DNA from: Burkholderiales bacterium Ga0077547
GTDB lineage: Bacteria; Pseudomonadota; Gammaproteobacteria; Burkholderiales; Burkholderiaceae_C
NCBI GenBank assembly: GCA_001464195.1
Contig: LNEY01000001.1
Location: 16,969 to 80,968 of the forward strand
Direction: 5' to 3'
Length of the DNA: 64,000 bases
Under the pieces are notes generated by a model. That model was not told where the DNA came from, searched no databases, and saw only the letters and a list, made by a program, of their open reading frames with translations. This document shows, in pieces, positions 8,528-18,059 of the stretch; position 1 is the stretch's first letter; every line of letters starts with the position of its first letter. Made by a program: the position numbers and the translations under genes.

Positions 8528-10113
8528 GATCCGAATTTGTGCCTGATCGTCACCGGCTGGCTGCCGGTGACATTGATCGTCACACTGTAAGCCGGAAAGT
8601 CGGCATTTCGAATCGTGATTCGGTGCGCACCGGCTGACAAGGTCAGTTGATTCAAAGGTGGGGTGGTTCCGACGTTGGACCCATTGACTTCAATCTGCCC
8701 CCAGGGGCTGATGGCCAGTTTGACCTGACCCTTGACTGGTGCCGCGGGTGCCGCAGGTGGGGTGCGTGCCTGCGCGTTGCGGGTCGGCATGTCGGACGAA
8801 GGCGTTGGCTCCCTCATCACGGGCGGGGCTTCTTTATCTGCCGACACCAGCACCGGGCCCGGAAGTGCAGGCTGCACTGGCTGCGCCGCGACAGGGTCGT
8901 CTCGCATCTGTACGGCGGCCGCGCCGATGCCCAGCATGCCTGCGACAGCAACGGCTGCGATCCACGATCCGCGACGCTTGCCGCTGAGCCCGGTCTCTGC
9001 AGACGCCTGGCCGGTGGCCGTCAAGTGTTGACGGAGTGCGCGTGAAAAGCCGGCGGCCGAATCGAACCGAAGTGCCACATCCTTTTCCATGGCGCGGGCC
9101 GCGATCTGGGCCAAGGCCCGTGGCACGGCCGGATTCAGCACATCAGCCAGTGGAGGGGAATGGGTTGTCACCGACGCCAGGATCGCGTCGAGACCGTCTC
9201 CGGTGAAAGGCTTGGTTCCGGTCAAAAGCTCATAGAGCACGACGCCCAGCGAAAACACATCGGATCGGCGATCAACCGCCTGCTGACGCGCTTGCTCCGG
9301 CGACATGTAGTAAGGCGAGCCTGCAGCGATGTCGCCACCGAGCTGTGCGTCATGATGATGCGTGATGCGCGCGATGCCAAAGTCGAGCACGCAAGGTTGG
9401 CCGCGTCCCACCATGAAAATGTTGGCCGGCTTGATGTCGAGGTGCACCACGCCCTTGCGGTGCGCATAGGCCAGTGCATCCGCCACCCGTGCCACCAGCA
9501 CTGCGGCCTGTCCAGGTGAAGGTCTCCAGCCGGACTCGCGCAGCTGGCGCAGGTCCTGGCCCTTCAGCAGCGCCATCGCGATATAGGCGTGGCCCTCGCT
9601 GATGCCGGCGTCGTGCACCGTGACGATGTTGGGGTGCGAGAGGCCAGCGGCTGCGCGTGCCTCGTTGAGGAACAAAGCATTGAATGACTCGCGCTGCTCG
9701 GCGGCGATGTCGAGGTGCAGGGTCTTGATCGCGATCACGCGTGACAGCAGCGGGTCGTGCGCGGCATACACCGTGCCCAATCCGCCCTTGCCGATCTGCT
9801 GTTTCAGTGCATAGCGGCTGATGTGACCGATCGAAGGTGTTGCGTCATCGACGGCCAGATCCATACCCACTGGCAGCGGGACCGTGTCGCCCGCTGCGGG
9901 CGGTGCGGCTTGGGTGGCGCTGAACAGGGTTTGTTCGAACTGAGTGGCCTCACCATCGAAGCCGCTCGGCAGTCCAAGCGTCGATGGCGACACGCTGTCT
10001 CCATCAAGGAGCAGGTCAGGTGACGATGCATCGGCAGCCGGGCCGGACGCGTTCTGCGTGCCAACGGACGCCTTGGCGTGCCAATGCGGAGGGAATTTGT
10101 CGGGCGCATTCAC
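8524..10113 (-). CDS. Membrane Ser/Thr protein kinase with C-terminal PEGA domain
   Basis: 529 aa, GTG start. Order: disordered N-terminus (1-96), kinase domain (about 100-365), transmembrane helix (383-400), Pro-rich linker, and PEGA domain (about 463-529, KLAISPWGQIEVNGSNVG). Kinase landmarks: Gly loop GKGGLGTV (108-115), Lys130 in AIK, catalytic loop H224-L225-D226 followed by IKPAN, and DFG 244-246. The loop reads HLD rather than HRD, so this is a non-RD kinase. The kinase should be cytoplasmic and the PEGA domain periplasmic. A weak terminator hairpin lies just upstream. Confidence 0.93.
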   Translation of the reverse strand: MNAPDKFPPHWHAKASVGTQNASGPAADASSPDLLLDGDSVSPSTLGLPSGFDGEATQFEQTLFSATQAAPPAAGDTVPLPVGMDLAVDDATPSIGHISRYALKQQIGKGGLGTVYAAHDPLLSRVIAIKTLHLDIAAEQRESFNALFLNEARAAAGLSHPNIVTVHDAGISEGHAYIAMALLKGQDLRQLRESGWRPSPGQAAVLVARVADALAYAHRKGVVHLDIKPANIFMVGRGQPCVLDFGIARITHHHDAQLGGDIAAGSPYYMSPEQARQQAVDRRSDVFSLGVVLYELLTGTKPFTGDGLDAILASVTTHSPPLADVLNPAVPRALAQIAARAMEKDVALRFDSAAGFSRALRQHLTATGQASAETGLSGKRRGSWIAAVAVAGMLGIGAAAVQMRDDPVAAQPVQPALPGPVLVSADKEAPPVMREPTPSSDMPTRNAQARTPPAAPAAPVKGQVKLAISPWGQIEVNGSNVGTTPPLNQLTLSAGAHRITIRNADFPAYSVTINVTGSQPVTIRHKFGS

Positions 10114-10146
10114 GCGACGACGTTAAGGGCAACCGCCGCGGTGAAA

Positions 10147-10164
10147 AGCCGAAAAAGCCCGGCT
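10147..10164 (-). terminator. Probable weak terminator after the aminotransferase gene
   Basis: On the minus strand a 5-bp stem AGCCG/CGGCT with an 8-nt loop is followed by TTTC. It lies between the aminotransferase stop (10227) and the kinase start (10113) and may separate the rib-nusB-aminotransferase transcript from the kinase pair. Confidence 0.4.
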
Positions 10165-10226
10165 CGGCCAGTTCAGTTGACGGTGTGCTCGATCCGTGGT
10201 CGATAGGAATGGCCAGGGCTGGAGCG

Positions 10227-11429
10227 TCACAAAAGCTGTTGAATGCGCGCCATTGCCTGCTGCAACTGTTCCATCGAACTGGCATAGGACACTCGCAGGA
10301 ATCGTTCCGGCTCATGGCGGCCGAAGTCGCGCCCAGGTGTCACGCCCACTTGCGCGCGCTGCATCAGCTCGAAGACGAAATCCCAACTGCCGCCGGGCAG
10401 ATGTGCACTGTGCGCGGAGCAGTCGGCCCAGACGTAGAACGCGCCGTCGGGCTCGACCGGCACTGTCAGGCCCAGCGCATTCAGTGCCGGCACGAGGTAA
10501 TCGCGTCGTGCACGAAACGCCAGTCGGCGCCGTTCGTACTCGGCCAGCGAGTCGGGCTCGAAGCAGGCCAGCGCCGCATGCTGCGCGATCGACGAGGGGC
10601 AGATGAACAGGTTCTGCGACAGCTTTTCGATGGCCGGCACCAGGGATTCAGGTACGACCAGCCAGCCGAGCCGCCAGCCCGTCATGCTGAAGTACTTCGA
10701 GAAGCTGTTGATCGAGATCACATCGTCGCCGTGGCGCAGCGCCGAATCGCTGAAGCGCTCGTCGTGACTCAGGCCCAGGTAGATCTCGTCGACGATGGTG
10801 AAACCCTTGCGTTCGCGCACCACGTCGAGGATGCGTGCCATCTCGGCCGGGGCGATCGAGGTGCCGGTCGGGTTCGAGGGCGAAGCCAGCAGCACCCCGC
10901 GGGTCTGCGGTCCCCAGGCCTGCGCGACGGCCTCGGCGTTCAGCTGGAAGCGATCGGCGGCCGTCGTGGGCAGCAATACCGCCACGCCATCGGCAGCGGC
11001 CACGAAATGCCGGTTGCAGGGGTAGCCGGGGTCGGGCAGCAGCACTTCGTCACCGGGGTCGATCAGGGCCAGGCAGGCCAGCTGCAACGCCGCCGAGGCG
11101 CCGGCGGTGATGACGATGCGCTCCGGCGCGATGTCGAGTGCGAACCGCTGCGCGTACCAGCCGCTGATGCGCTCACGCAGGGCCATCAGCCCGCAGGCGT
11201 CGGTGTACTGCGTGCTGCCCTCGCCGATGGCGCGCTGTGCAGCTTGCTGCACCAGCGGTGGTGCGGTGAAGTCCGGCTCGCCGATGTTCAGGAAGATCAT
11301 CGGCCGGCCCCCTTGGTTTGGGTCGCACAGCGGACCGCGGGACAGCGCAGCCGCGGCCTTGGCGCACTCCATCACGTAGAACGGCTCGATGAAACTCAGA
11401 CGGCGCGACAGGCGTGGCGACGACCTCAT
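10227..11429 (-). CDS. Class I/II PLP-dependent aminotransferase
   Basis: 400 aa, fold-type I. The PLP lysine is in NSFSKYFSMTGWRLGW, the Asp that contacts the pyridine ring is in TIVDEIYLGLS, and the substrate carboxylate Arg is near the C-terminus (RFLRVSYASS). LASPSNPTGT is the usual Asn-Pro turn. Members near nusB in Burkholderiales are annotated generically as aminotransferases, so substrate cannot be read from sequence. It begins 16 bp after nusB, probably as part of the rib-nusB transcript. Confidence 0.9.
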   Translation of the reverse strand: MRSSPRLSRRLSFIEPFYVMECAKAAAALSRGPLCDPNQGGRPMIFLNIGEPDFTAPPLVQQAAQRAIGEGSTQYTDACGLMALRERISGWYAQRFALDIAPERIVITAGASAALQLACLALIDPGDEVLLPDPGYPCNRHFVAAADGVAVLLPTTAADRFQLNAEAVAQAWGPQTRGVLLASPSNPTGTSIAPAEMARILDVVRERKGFTIVDEIYLGLSHDERFSDSALRHGDDVISINSFSKYFSMTGWRLGWLVVPESLVPAIEKLSQNLFICPSSIAQHAALACFEPDSLAEYERRRLAFRARRDYLVPALNALGLTVPVEPDGAFYVWADCSAHSAHLPGGSWDFVFELMQRAQVGVTPGRDFGRHEPERFLRVSYASSMEQLQQAMARIQQLL

Positions 11430-11445
11430 GTCGGGTGGTGTCGCT

Positions 11446-11961
11446 TCAGCGGCGGGCCGCGCGCGCCGCTTCGACCTCAGCGGGTCGCAGATCAGCCGCC
11501 GCCTTGTCGATCACGCCGTTGACGTACTTGTGGCCGTCGGTGCCACCAAAGACCTTGGCCAGCTCGACCGCCTCGTTGATGACGACGCGGTAGGGGATGT
11601 CGAGGCAGTGGGTCAACTCGTAGGCGCCGATCATCAGCACGCCGTGCTCGACCGGCGACAGCTGGCTGGTCTGACGATCGACATGGCGTGCCAGGGCCTG
11701 GTCGATGGCGGCGGCTTCGTCGATGCAGCCATGCAGCAGCATCTCGAAATGCGCAGTGTCACAGCGATCGAATCCCTCGCGCTCGCGAACGTGCGCATCG
11801 ATCACGCTGGCGCTCTCACCCGACAACAGCCACTCGTACAAGCCTTGCAGGGCCAATTCACGTGAGCGGCGACGGGTGGACTTCTGCGAGGCTTTCTTGG
11901 ATGCCGGGCGAGCTGCCGAGCTGGTTGCTGCGGTGTCAGGCTTTGGTTCGGCTTCGGTCAC
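11446..11961 (-). CDS. nusB: Transcription antitermination factor NusB
   Basis: 171 aa using a GTG start whose bases overlap the ribH stop (GTGA). The longer in-frame extension to 12039 lies inside ribH and is not NusB-like. After a Lys/Ser-rich N-terminal tail the core begins [18 protein letters not shown], the NusB helix 1 signature, and ends [14 protein letters not shown]. NusB binds boxA RNA with NusE (S10) during rRNA antitermination. ribH-nusB coupling is common in Proteobacteria. Confidence 0.95.
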   Translation of the reverse strand: MTEAEPKPDTAATSSAARPASKKASQKSTRRRSRELALQGLYEWLLSGESASVIDAHVREREGFDRCDTAHFEMLLHGCIDEAAAIDQALARHVDRQTSQLSPVEHGVLMIGAYELTHCLDIPYRVVINEAVELAKVFGGTDGHKYVNGVIDKAAADLRPAEVEAARAARR

Positions 11962-12428
11962 GACAGGTCTTCCATCAGGCGCGCCATCTCGATGGCCACG
12001 CGGGCGGCGTCCCGCGCCTTGTCCTCGGCGCGTGCCCATGCCTGTGCTTCGTCTTCCACCGTCAGGATCGCGTTGGCCACCGGTAGCTGGTGATCGAGCG
12101 AGACACGGGTCACGCCCGCGCCGCTTTCATTGGCCACCAGTTCGAAGTGATACGTCTCGCCGCGGATGATGCAGCCGATGGCGATCAGCGCATCGAACTC
12201 ATCGCTGTCGGCCATGGCCATCAGCGCGACCGGGACCTCCAGCGCACCGGGCACGGTGACGTGATCGATCAGTTCGGCATCGACGCCCAGGCGCCGCAAT
12301 TCGGCGACGCACACGGTGGCCATGCGCTGCGTGATGTCTGCGTTGAAGCGAGCTTGCACGATCCCGATGCGCAGATCGCTGCCATCGAGGTCGTCATCGG
12401 CAGGCTGTCCCTGGTCAGCGAGTTGCAT
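11958..12428 (-). CDS. ribH: 6,7-dimethyl-8-ribityllumazine synthase
   Basis: 156 aa, normal length. [17 protein letters not shown] and [14 protein letters not shown] form the substrate site. [20 protein letters not shown] carries the conserved His acting as the acid/base. It condenses 5-amino-6-ribitylamino-uracil with dihydroxybutanone phosphate, the product of the upstream RibBA. It is 30 bp from ribBA and overlaps nusB. Confidence 0.97.
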   Translation of the reverse strand: MQLADQGQPADDDLDGSDLRIGIVQARFNADITQRMATVCVAELRRLGVDAELIDHVTVPGALEVPVALMAMADSDEFDALIAIGCIIRGETYHFELVANESGAGVTRVSLDHQLPVANAILTVEDEAQAWARAEDKARDAARVAIEMARLMEDLS

Positions 12429-12458
12429 GGGTCACCTGCGTGGAGTGGATCGGGTTCA

Positions 12459-13565
12459 TCAGTGGTTGGCCGCTTCAGCGGCGACGAAGCCGGTGACTTC
12501 GAGGCCGTAGCCGACCATGCTGGGCATGCGGCGTGGGCTGCCGAGCAATTTCATTTTCGACACGCCCAGCTCCCGCAGGATCTGTGCACCGATGCCGTAG
12601 GTGCGCAGATCCATCTGCGACTGCGGTCGCGCGCCGGAGTCGTCGTGGGGCGTCAGCTTGCCCAGTAGCGAGGGGGTTCCTTCGCCACAGTTGAGCAGCA
12701 CCGCAACGCCACGCTCACTGGCTTGCAGCATCGCCAGCGCGCGAGGCAATGGCCACGAATGGGCGCTGGGGCCCACGTCGAGCAGGTCCATCACGGACAG
12801 CGGTTCGTGCACACGCACCAACACTTCGTCGCGCGGTGTCCAGTGGCCATGCGTCAGCGCCATGTGCAGGCCGCCGGTGCGGTCGATGAAGGAGGTGCAG
12901 TTGAAGCTGCCCTGATCGGTCACCAGCACACGCTGTCCGACACGTTCGATCAGGGTCTCGTTGCGACTGCGGTATTCGATCAGGTCGGCGATGGTGCCGA
13001 TCTTCAGCCCGTGCTGCTGGGCGAAGACTTCCAGGTCGGGCAAGCGGGCCATCGTGCCGTCGTCGTTCATGATCTCGCAGATCACGGCGGCAGGCGTGAG
13101 CCCGGCCATGGCCGACAGGTCGCAGCCGGCTTCGGTGTGGCCGGCGCGCATCAGCACGCCGCCATCCTGCGCCTGCAACGGGAAGATATGGCCAGGCTGC
13201 ACCAGATCGGTGGGTTTGGCGTCGCGCGCGACCGCCGCCTGCACGGTACGCGCCCGGTCGGCCGCAGAGATGCCGGTGGTGACGCCCTCGGCCGCTTCGA
13301 TCGACACGGTGAAGGCGGTGCCGTGCTTGGTGCCGTTGCGGCTGGCCATCGGCGGCAGTTGCAATCGTTCGCAGCGTTCGCGGGTCAGCGTCAGGCAGAT
13401 CAGGCCACGCCCGAAGCGGGCCATGAAATTGACCGACTCGGCCGACACGTGTTCGGCGGCCATGACCAGATCGCCTTCGTTTTCGCGGTCTTCCTCATCG
13501 ACGAGGATGACCATTCGGCCTGCGGCCAGCTCCGTCAGGAGCTCAGGAATTGGGGATATCGACAT
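12459..13565 (-). CDS. ribBA: RibBA: DHBP synthase with degenerate GTP cyclohydrolase II domain
   Basis: 368 aa. The N-terminal DHBP synthase domain (1 to about 205) has the acidic motif [18 protein letters not shown] and [14 protein letters not shown] and looks active. The C-terminal part aligns with GTP cyclohydrolase II ([17 protein letters not shown] is kept). However, the C-x10-C-x-C zinc ligands are missing after RVHEP, the RQEGRGIGL loop has become [10 protein letters not shown], and TNNPRK has become GSPRRMPSM. So only DHBP synthase activity is likely, and a separate RibA should exist elsewhere. No FMN riboswitch fits in the 61-bp gap to ribE. Confidence 0.95.
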   Translation of the reverse strand: MSISPIPELLTELAAGRMVILVDEEDRENEGDLVMAAEHVSAESVNFMARFGRGLICLTLTRERCERLQLPPMASRNGTKHGTAFTVSIEAAEGVTTGISAADRARTVQAAVARDAKPTDLVQPGHIFPLQAQDGGVLMRAGHTEAGCDLSAMAGLTPAAVICEIMNDDGTMARLPDLEVFAQQHGLKIGTIADLIEYRSRNETLIERVGQRVLVTDQGSFNCTSFIDRTGGLHMALTHGHWTPRDEVLVRVHEPLSVMDLLDVGPSAHSWPLPRALAMLQASERGVAVLLNCGEGTPSLLGKLTPHDDSGARPQSQMDLRTYGIGAQILRELGVSKMKLLGSPRRMPSMVGYGLEVTGFVAAEAANH

Positions 13566-13581
13566 CGGTAGATTGTAGGTC

Positions 13582-13598
13582 GGGGGCCTTTGGCCCCC
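13582..13598. other. GC-rich hairpin between ribE and ribBA
   Basis: GGGGGCC-TTT-GGCCCCC forms a perfect 7-bp stem in the ribE-ribBA gap. No U-run follows on either strand, so it is not a standard terminator. It could be an RNA processing or stability element. Confidence 0.4.
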
Positions 13599-13626
13599 GG
13601 GCCCGATCCAGCGCGCAACGCTGCGC

Positions 13627-14274
13627 TCAGGCGGGCCGAACAGCGGGCGCCAGCGATTGCATGCGCTCGACGTAGCGGGCGATCAGATCGACCTCCAGAT
13701 TGACCGCCGCCCCCGCCGTCAGGTGACCCAGCGCCGTGTTCTCCAGGGTGTGCGGGATCAGGTTGATGCTGATCTCGCAGCCTGAGGTGTCATGGGCGAT
13801 GTGATCGACCACCCGATTCACCGTGAGGCTCACGCCGTTGACGGTGATGGATCCTTTGTAGGCCAGGAACTTCGCCAACGCTGGGGGCACTTCGATGCGT
13901 AGCGTCCAGGACTCTCCGACCGCAGCGAAGTGGGTCACCTGGCCCACGCCGTCGACGTGCCCGCTGACCAGGTGGCCGCCCAATCGGTCATTGGCGCGCA
14001 GCGCCTTTTCGAGGTTGACCGGTCCGGTCGCAGCCAGCCCGGCGGTCTTGTCCAGGCTTTCTGCCGACACATCGACGGTGAAGATGTTGCGGATCGGATC
14101 GAACGACGTGACCGTCATGCAAGCGCCGTTGATGGCGATGCTGTCACCCAGGCCGACATCGGCCAGGTACTGTGGCGGCGTGGCAATGGTCAGCTGCTTG
14201 CCGTGGGATGCGTCTGCGCCCAGGGCGCGCACGTCGGAAATCCGGCCGACGCCGGTGATGATGCCGGTGAACAT
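13627..14274 (-). CDS. ribE: Riboflavin synthase alpha subunit
   Basis: 215 aa with the expected internal duplication of two lumazine-binding barrels. The first starts MFTGIITGVGRI and contains SIAINGACMTV. The second contains SITVNGVSLTVN. It dismutates two molecules of dimethylribityllumazine into riboflavin and the RibH substrate. It begins 12 bp after ribD and precedes ribBA. Confidence 0.97.
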   Translation of the reverse strand: MFTGIITGVGRISDVRALGADASHGKQLTIATPPQYLADVGLGDSIAINGACMTVTSFDPIRNIFTVDVSAESLDKTAGLAATGPVNLEKALRANDRLGGHLVSGHVDGVGQVTHFAAVGESWTLRIEVPPALAKFLAYKGSITVNGVSLTVNRVVDHIAHDTSGCEISINLIPHTLENTALGHLTAGAAVNLEVDLIARYVERMQSLAPAVRPA

Positions 14275-14286
14275 GCGCCGATTGTC

Positions 14287-15420
14287 TCAGCCGCGGTGCG
14301 ATGTCGTCCGCGGACGGGCGAGTACGCGCAGGTCGTCGCCGATGCGATCAATCTGATGGAAGTGCAGCGCTACCGCACTCTCCAGGTCGTTCAGCGGGCC
14401 GAACGAGGCGATGTCCAGGCCGACGCCCAGCAGCTTGGGCGCGATGTACAGCAGGTATTCGTCGACCAGCCCCTCGCGCACGAACGACCCATTGAGCTTG
14501 CGCCCCGCTTCGACATGCAGTTCGTTGACGCCGCGCGCGGCGAGATCGGTCAGCATCGACGCCAGATCCACCTTGCCGTCGGTTCCCGCAACGTACACCA
14601 CTTCGATGCCACGCTCGGCGAATGCTGTGCGGCGCTCAGCGATTGGGCTGGCTGCGTAGACCCGCACCGAACCGGGCGACTCGAAGATGCGAGCAGTGAG
14701 CGGCGCATCGAGCCGGGAATCGACGACCACCCGCAGTGGCTGTCGGGGTGCGGGGACCAGCCGCACGTCGAGTCGCGGGTTGTCGTCGATCACTGTGCCC
14801 ACGCCTGTGAGCACCGCGCTGGCACGGCGCCGCCAGGCGTGGCCGTCGATGCGGGCCGCTTCGCCGGTGATCCACTGGCTGACGCCGTTGGGCAGGGCCG
14901 TGCGGCCGTCGAGCGACGCTGCCACCTTCAGGCGCACCCACGGGCGTTTGCGCTCCATCCGCGAAAAGAACCCGATGTTGAGTTCGCGGGCGGCCTCTGC
15001 GCCTACGCCGCTCGTCACCTCGATGCCAGCGGCCCGCAAGCGCGCGGCGCCTTGTCCTGCCACCAGCGGGTTCGGATCTTCGATCGCCATCGCCACGCGA
15101 CCTACACCGGCTTGTACCAAGGCATCGCAGCACGGAGGGGTGCGGCCGTGGTGGGCGCAGGGTTCGAGGGTGACGACGACGGTCGCACCTTGCACTGAAT
15201 GGCCGTGCTTAGCGGCATCGCGCAGCGCCATCACCTCGGCATGCGGGCCGCCTGCCTGCTGTGTGTGGCCTCGCCCGATCACCTGGCCGCCAGCCGACAC
15301 GATCACGCAGCCGACCCGCGGGTTGGGCTCGCTCAGCGCAATGGATTGCTCGGCCAGCGACAGCGCTTCGGCCATCCATCGCTCGCAGGGGTCAGTGGGA
15401 TCCGCAGGTGTCGCACTCAT
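14287..15420 (-). CDS. ribD: Bifunctional riboflavin deaminase/reductase RibD
   Basis: 377 aa. The N-terminal cytidine-deaminase-like domain has the zinc site HAEVMAL plus TLEPCAHHGRTPPC. The C-terminal reductase domain (from about residue 155, PWVRLKVAASLDGRTAL) binds NADPH. It performs two consecutive early steps of riboflavin synthesis. It is the first rib gene of the operon and starts 18 bp after the pilV-like stop, so it may be read through from the pseudopilin operon. Confidence 0.97.
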   Translation of the reverse strand: MSATPADPTDPCERWMAEALSLAEQSIALSEPNPRVGCVIVSAGGQVIGRGHTQQAGGPHAEVMALRDAAKHGHSVQGATVVVTLEPCAHHGRTPPCCDALVQAGVGRVAMAIEDPNPLVAGQGAARLRAAGIEVTSGVGAEAARELNIGFFSRMERKRPWVRLKVAASLDGRTALPNGVSQWITGEAARIDGHAWRRRASAVLTGVGTVIDDNPRLDVRLVPAPRQPLRVVVDSRLDAPLTARIFESPGSVRVYAASPIAERRTAFAERGIEVVYVAGTDGKVDLASMLTDLAARGVNELHVEAGRKLNGSFVREGLVDEYLLYIAPKLLGVGLDIASFGPLNDLESAVALHFHQIDRIGDDLRVLARPRTTSHRG

Positions 15421-15438
15421 CGGCAGCAGTGGGCGGGG

Positions 15439-16752
15439 TCAGGGTTGGTGTTGAACGGTGGTGATCTGGCTGGCGCCATCCACCGCACTGTTCCCGATTC
15501 TCGCGGCAGAGCTGTCCGGGCAAGCTTGATCGCCCCGGATGACCAGGAAATTCTGCTGGTGCAGGGTCCGATCGACGGCGGTGTAGTCGGGTGGATGCTC
15601 CTCGTTGCGGTCGATCGCACCGCTGTGGTCGAAGTCTGCGCTGTAGCGGCACACCCGGTGGTCCGTGGCCGCCGTTCCGAGCGTCCAGCCCATTGGCACG
15701 AGGACGCTGCGTCCGGACCAGCGACCCGCCGCGCCGCGGATCGGCACCATGCACTGATAGGCCACATAGCGCTCGCCGAGCTCGGTCCATTCGGCCACAC
15801 CGACATGGGCTGGCGTCGCTGACAGTGGCACGGACTCGCGGCGGACGCCGTCAGCGTTGCGGTATGCCACGGTCTTCAACGCCTCGGTGATGCACGTCGG
15901 AGCGGCTGCGTCGGCCACACCGGTCAGCTGGACCGATACGGCCAGGTCGAGCGGGGTGTCGTGGGCCTGTTCCGGGTGGGGCGGTGTGCTGTTGGCGAAG
16001 CGCACCGTGCCGCTCAGCCATAGGCCACGCAGCTCGCTGCAGTGGGTCAGGTCGGCAGCGCTGAGTTGGGCGCTCGTCCGGTCGCTGGCCACATCGGTGC
16101 AGCGATGCGTCACCTGGGCGCTCAGGTGGTCGAAGACATACGCGACAGTGCCGGTGCGCCCCGGCTTGAGCACACTGCGCCCGTCACCCAGGTGCTGGGC
16201 GCTCGTCGGAATGCTGGCCGATCGTGCGTAGCTGCTGGTTGGGGACAAGAGGCTGGGCGCCACCGTCAGTGCGCCGGACAACGCCGGGCTCACGCCCGCG
16301 ACCACCGTGCTCAAGACGGCCCGTTGTGGACTGCCGTCGCGGGCTGTCCAGGTGACGCCGACGGTGGCGGCTTTCAGACGCGCCGAGGCGCTGGCATCGA
16401 CCTGACGGGTCAATTGGTACCGGGTGTTCTCAGAGGTGCTGTTCGAGGGGTCGATCGACGTGCTGGTGGTGTCGATGTGTTCGTAGGGCATCGTGCCGGA
16501 CGTGGCTCCTTCGTCGTGCAGTGAGACAAACGCACGCAGCGACTCGACGTCTGCCTGTGCGATGCGCATGGCTTCTGATCGCTGACGCGCCAGATCAGCC
16601 TGCGCATGCAGATGGAGCTGCAGCTTCGACATCGACAGCACGCCGCCGGCCAGCACCAGGAAGGCCAGCAGGGCTTCGATCAGCGTGACGCCCCGCTGCG
16701 GTCGAGGGTAGCGATGGCGGCCGATGAACGAAAGCGTTGTGGGCGTGACCAT
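15439..16752 (-). CDS. pilV: Oversized PilV-like minor pilin
   Basis: 437 aa. Its ATG shares a base with the stop of the PilX-like gene (TGATG). It has a class III-type signal QRGVTLIEALLAFLVLAGG with cleavage after Gly and Glu at mature position 5. PilV proteins are usually under 200 aa; here about 350 residues follow the helix, with several Cys and no recognised domain. It would sit at the pilus tip or initiation complex with PilW/PilX. It is last in a fimT-pilE-pilW-pilX-pilV operon. Confidence 0.8.
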   Translation of the reverse strand: MVTPTTLSFIGRHRYPRPQRGVTLIEALLAFLVLAGGVLSMSKLQLHLHAQADLARQRSEAMRIAQADVESLRAFVSLHDEGATSGTMPYEHIDTTSTSIDPSNSTSENTRYQLTRQVDASASARLKAATVGVTWTARDGSPQRAVLSTVVAGVSPALSGALTVAPSLLSPTSSYARSASIPTSAQHLGDGRSVLKPGRTGTVAYVFDHLSAQVTHRCTDVASDRTSAQLSAADLTHCSELRGLWLSGTVRFANSTPPHPEQAHDTPLDLAVSVQLTGVADAAAPTCITEALKTVAYRNADGVRRESVPLSATPAHVGVAEWTELGERYVAYQCMVPIRGAAGRWSGRSVLVPMGWTLGTAATDHRVCRYSADFDHSGAIDRNEEHPPDYTAVDRTLHQQNFLVIRGDQACPDSSAARIGNSAVDGASQITTVQHQP

Positions 16753-18059
16753 CAGAAGTCCCTCCAACTGCCAGGCACCCGGGCAAAGCTGCCGGTGTGG
16801 CGTTGCAGCGCACGCAGTACCGCGGCGTCGTAATGCAGGTCGGGTGCGCCGTCGCCGCGGTAGGTCGATGCCGAGACGAGCGCGCCATGCAGCTGTGCGT
16901 GCGGGCCGCTGGTGTACTCCCAGCGGATGTCGCTGGCATAGACCAAGCCATACAGTGTCACGTCGCCGCTCAGGGTCAGCGTGCCGTCGACGACCAGCAA
17001 CACCGGTTGCGCAGCCGAGCCCAACGTCACCGGACCGGCCAGCCGGGCATCGCCGCGGATCGAGACCATGCGGTTGGCCGCCATCCCCTGGATGGCTGTG
17101 GAAACCTGCGCCGAGCACTCGTTGCGGCAGTCGATGGTCTGTACCGCGGCGTGGGTATTCCAGCTGGCGGGCTCGACGCCAAAGTGGGCCGCGAACAGGT
17201 GGTCGCTGTCGATCGCTGCCAGCGCCGTGTCATGCGTCGATGCTGACGCACCCGCTGCACCCCCTGGTGCGGTGGACAACCGCAGCGCAGAGCCGATCAG
17301 GTTGCCACCGGTGCGCACGGTGATGCCACCCGATGCGACGTCGGCGTTGTGGACACCCAGCGCTGCAGTGCCCACATCGACCGACCCCTTGGCCGTCAGC
17401 GCAGCGGTCGGCACGACCCGCAACCCAGGCAACAGGCCCAGCAGTACCTCGACGCGGGCCGAAGCATCCGGGCGCCTGGAGGAGCCGGGGCGACACGGTC
17501 CGTCCGCGCTGGAGCAGCCGGTCGAGATGATGCGGACCACGCCTGGCTGCGCCTCAGCGCTGAATTGCACCGCGAACGCGGGGTGCGGCCGGCCGTCATC
17601 GGAGGCCGCCAGGGCGATCGAAGGCCAGCCGTTCGACGGGCACTCGCACGACCACCCGGCCGCTGTGTGCACGCAAGCGGATTGCAGCGTGACCGGTGTG
17701 GTGCCGGACATCCAGTGTGTCGGATCGAGCTGGCCGCTGTCTGGTCGAGCGTGAAGGTATCGTTCCCGGAACGAAGTGTCGGCCGGGTCCGCACTCGGCA
17801 GGCACTGTCCGTCGATGCGTTGAGGTTGATTCAACTGGGCCATCGCCCATTCGATGCCGGCCTCGGCGGCCTCGAAGGCCTGTGCGCTACGGTATTGGTT
17901 GGTCGATGCGCGCTGCTCGAAGATCAACCCCCGGCTGGCATAGGCAGCCACCAGGCACATCGCGAAGAAGAGAAGCAACGTCACGGCCAACGCGGCGACG
18001 CCACGCTGGCGCTGCGCCACCTGTCTGCTGAAGGCGGGGGGCTGCATGTCGCGCCTCAT
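16752..18059 (-). CDS. pilX: Oversized PilX-like pilus assembly protein
   Basis: 435 aa. The start at 18059 overlaps the PilW stop (ATGA); a second Met lies 12 bp further in. The helix QRGVAALAVTLLLFFAMCLV lacks Glu5, as PilX/GspK-type proteins often do, and continues YRSAQAFEAAEAGIEWAMAQLN, a typical PilX signature. The remaining 370 residues include several Cys and repeated beta-like segments (TALTAKGSVDVGTAALGVHN). Family members are normally about half this length. No pilY1 is nearby. Confidence 0.8.
   Translation of the reverse strand: MRRDMQPPAFSRQVAQRQRGVAALAVTLLLFFAMCLVAAYASRGLIFEQRASTNQYRSAQAFEAAEAGIEWAMAQLNQPQRIDGQCLPSADPADTSFRERYLHARPDSGQLDPTHWMSGTTPVTLQSACVHTAAGWSCECPSNGWPSIALAASDDGRPHPAFAVQFSAEAQPGVVRIISTGCSSADGPCRPGSSRRPDASARVEVLLGLLPGLRVVPTAALTAKGSVDVGTAALGVHNADVASGGITVRTGGNLIGSALRLSTAPGGAAGASASTHDTALAAIDSDHLFAAHFGVEPASWNTHAAVQTIDCRNECSAQVSTAIQGMAANRMVSIRGDARLAGPVTLGSAAQPVLLVVDGTLTLSGDVTLYGLVYASDIRWEYTSGPHAQLHGALVSASTYRGDGAPDLHYDAAVLRALQRHTGSFARVPGSWRDF

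Noticed and set aside
9984..11522. Long plus-strand open frame opposite the aminotransferase
   Set aside because: It is antisense to a clear conserved enzyme and its product is His/Gln/Arg-rich low-complexity sequence, typical of high-GC shadow frames.
13566..13626. Possible FMN riboswitch before ribBA
   Set aside because: The gap is too short and has only a simple GC hairpin; none of the conserved FMN-element pieces are seen.
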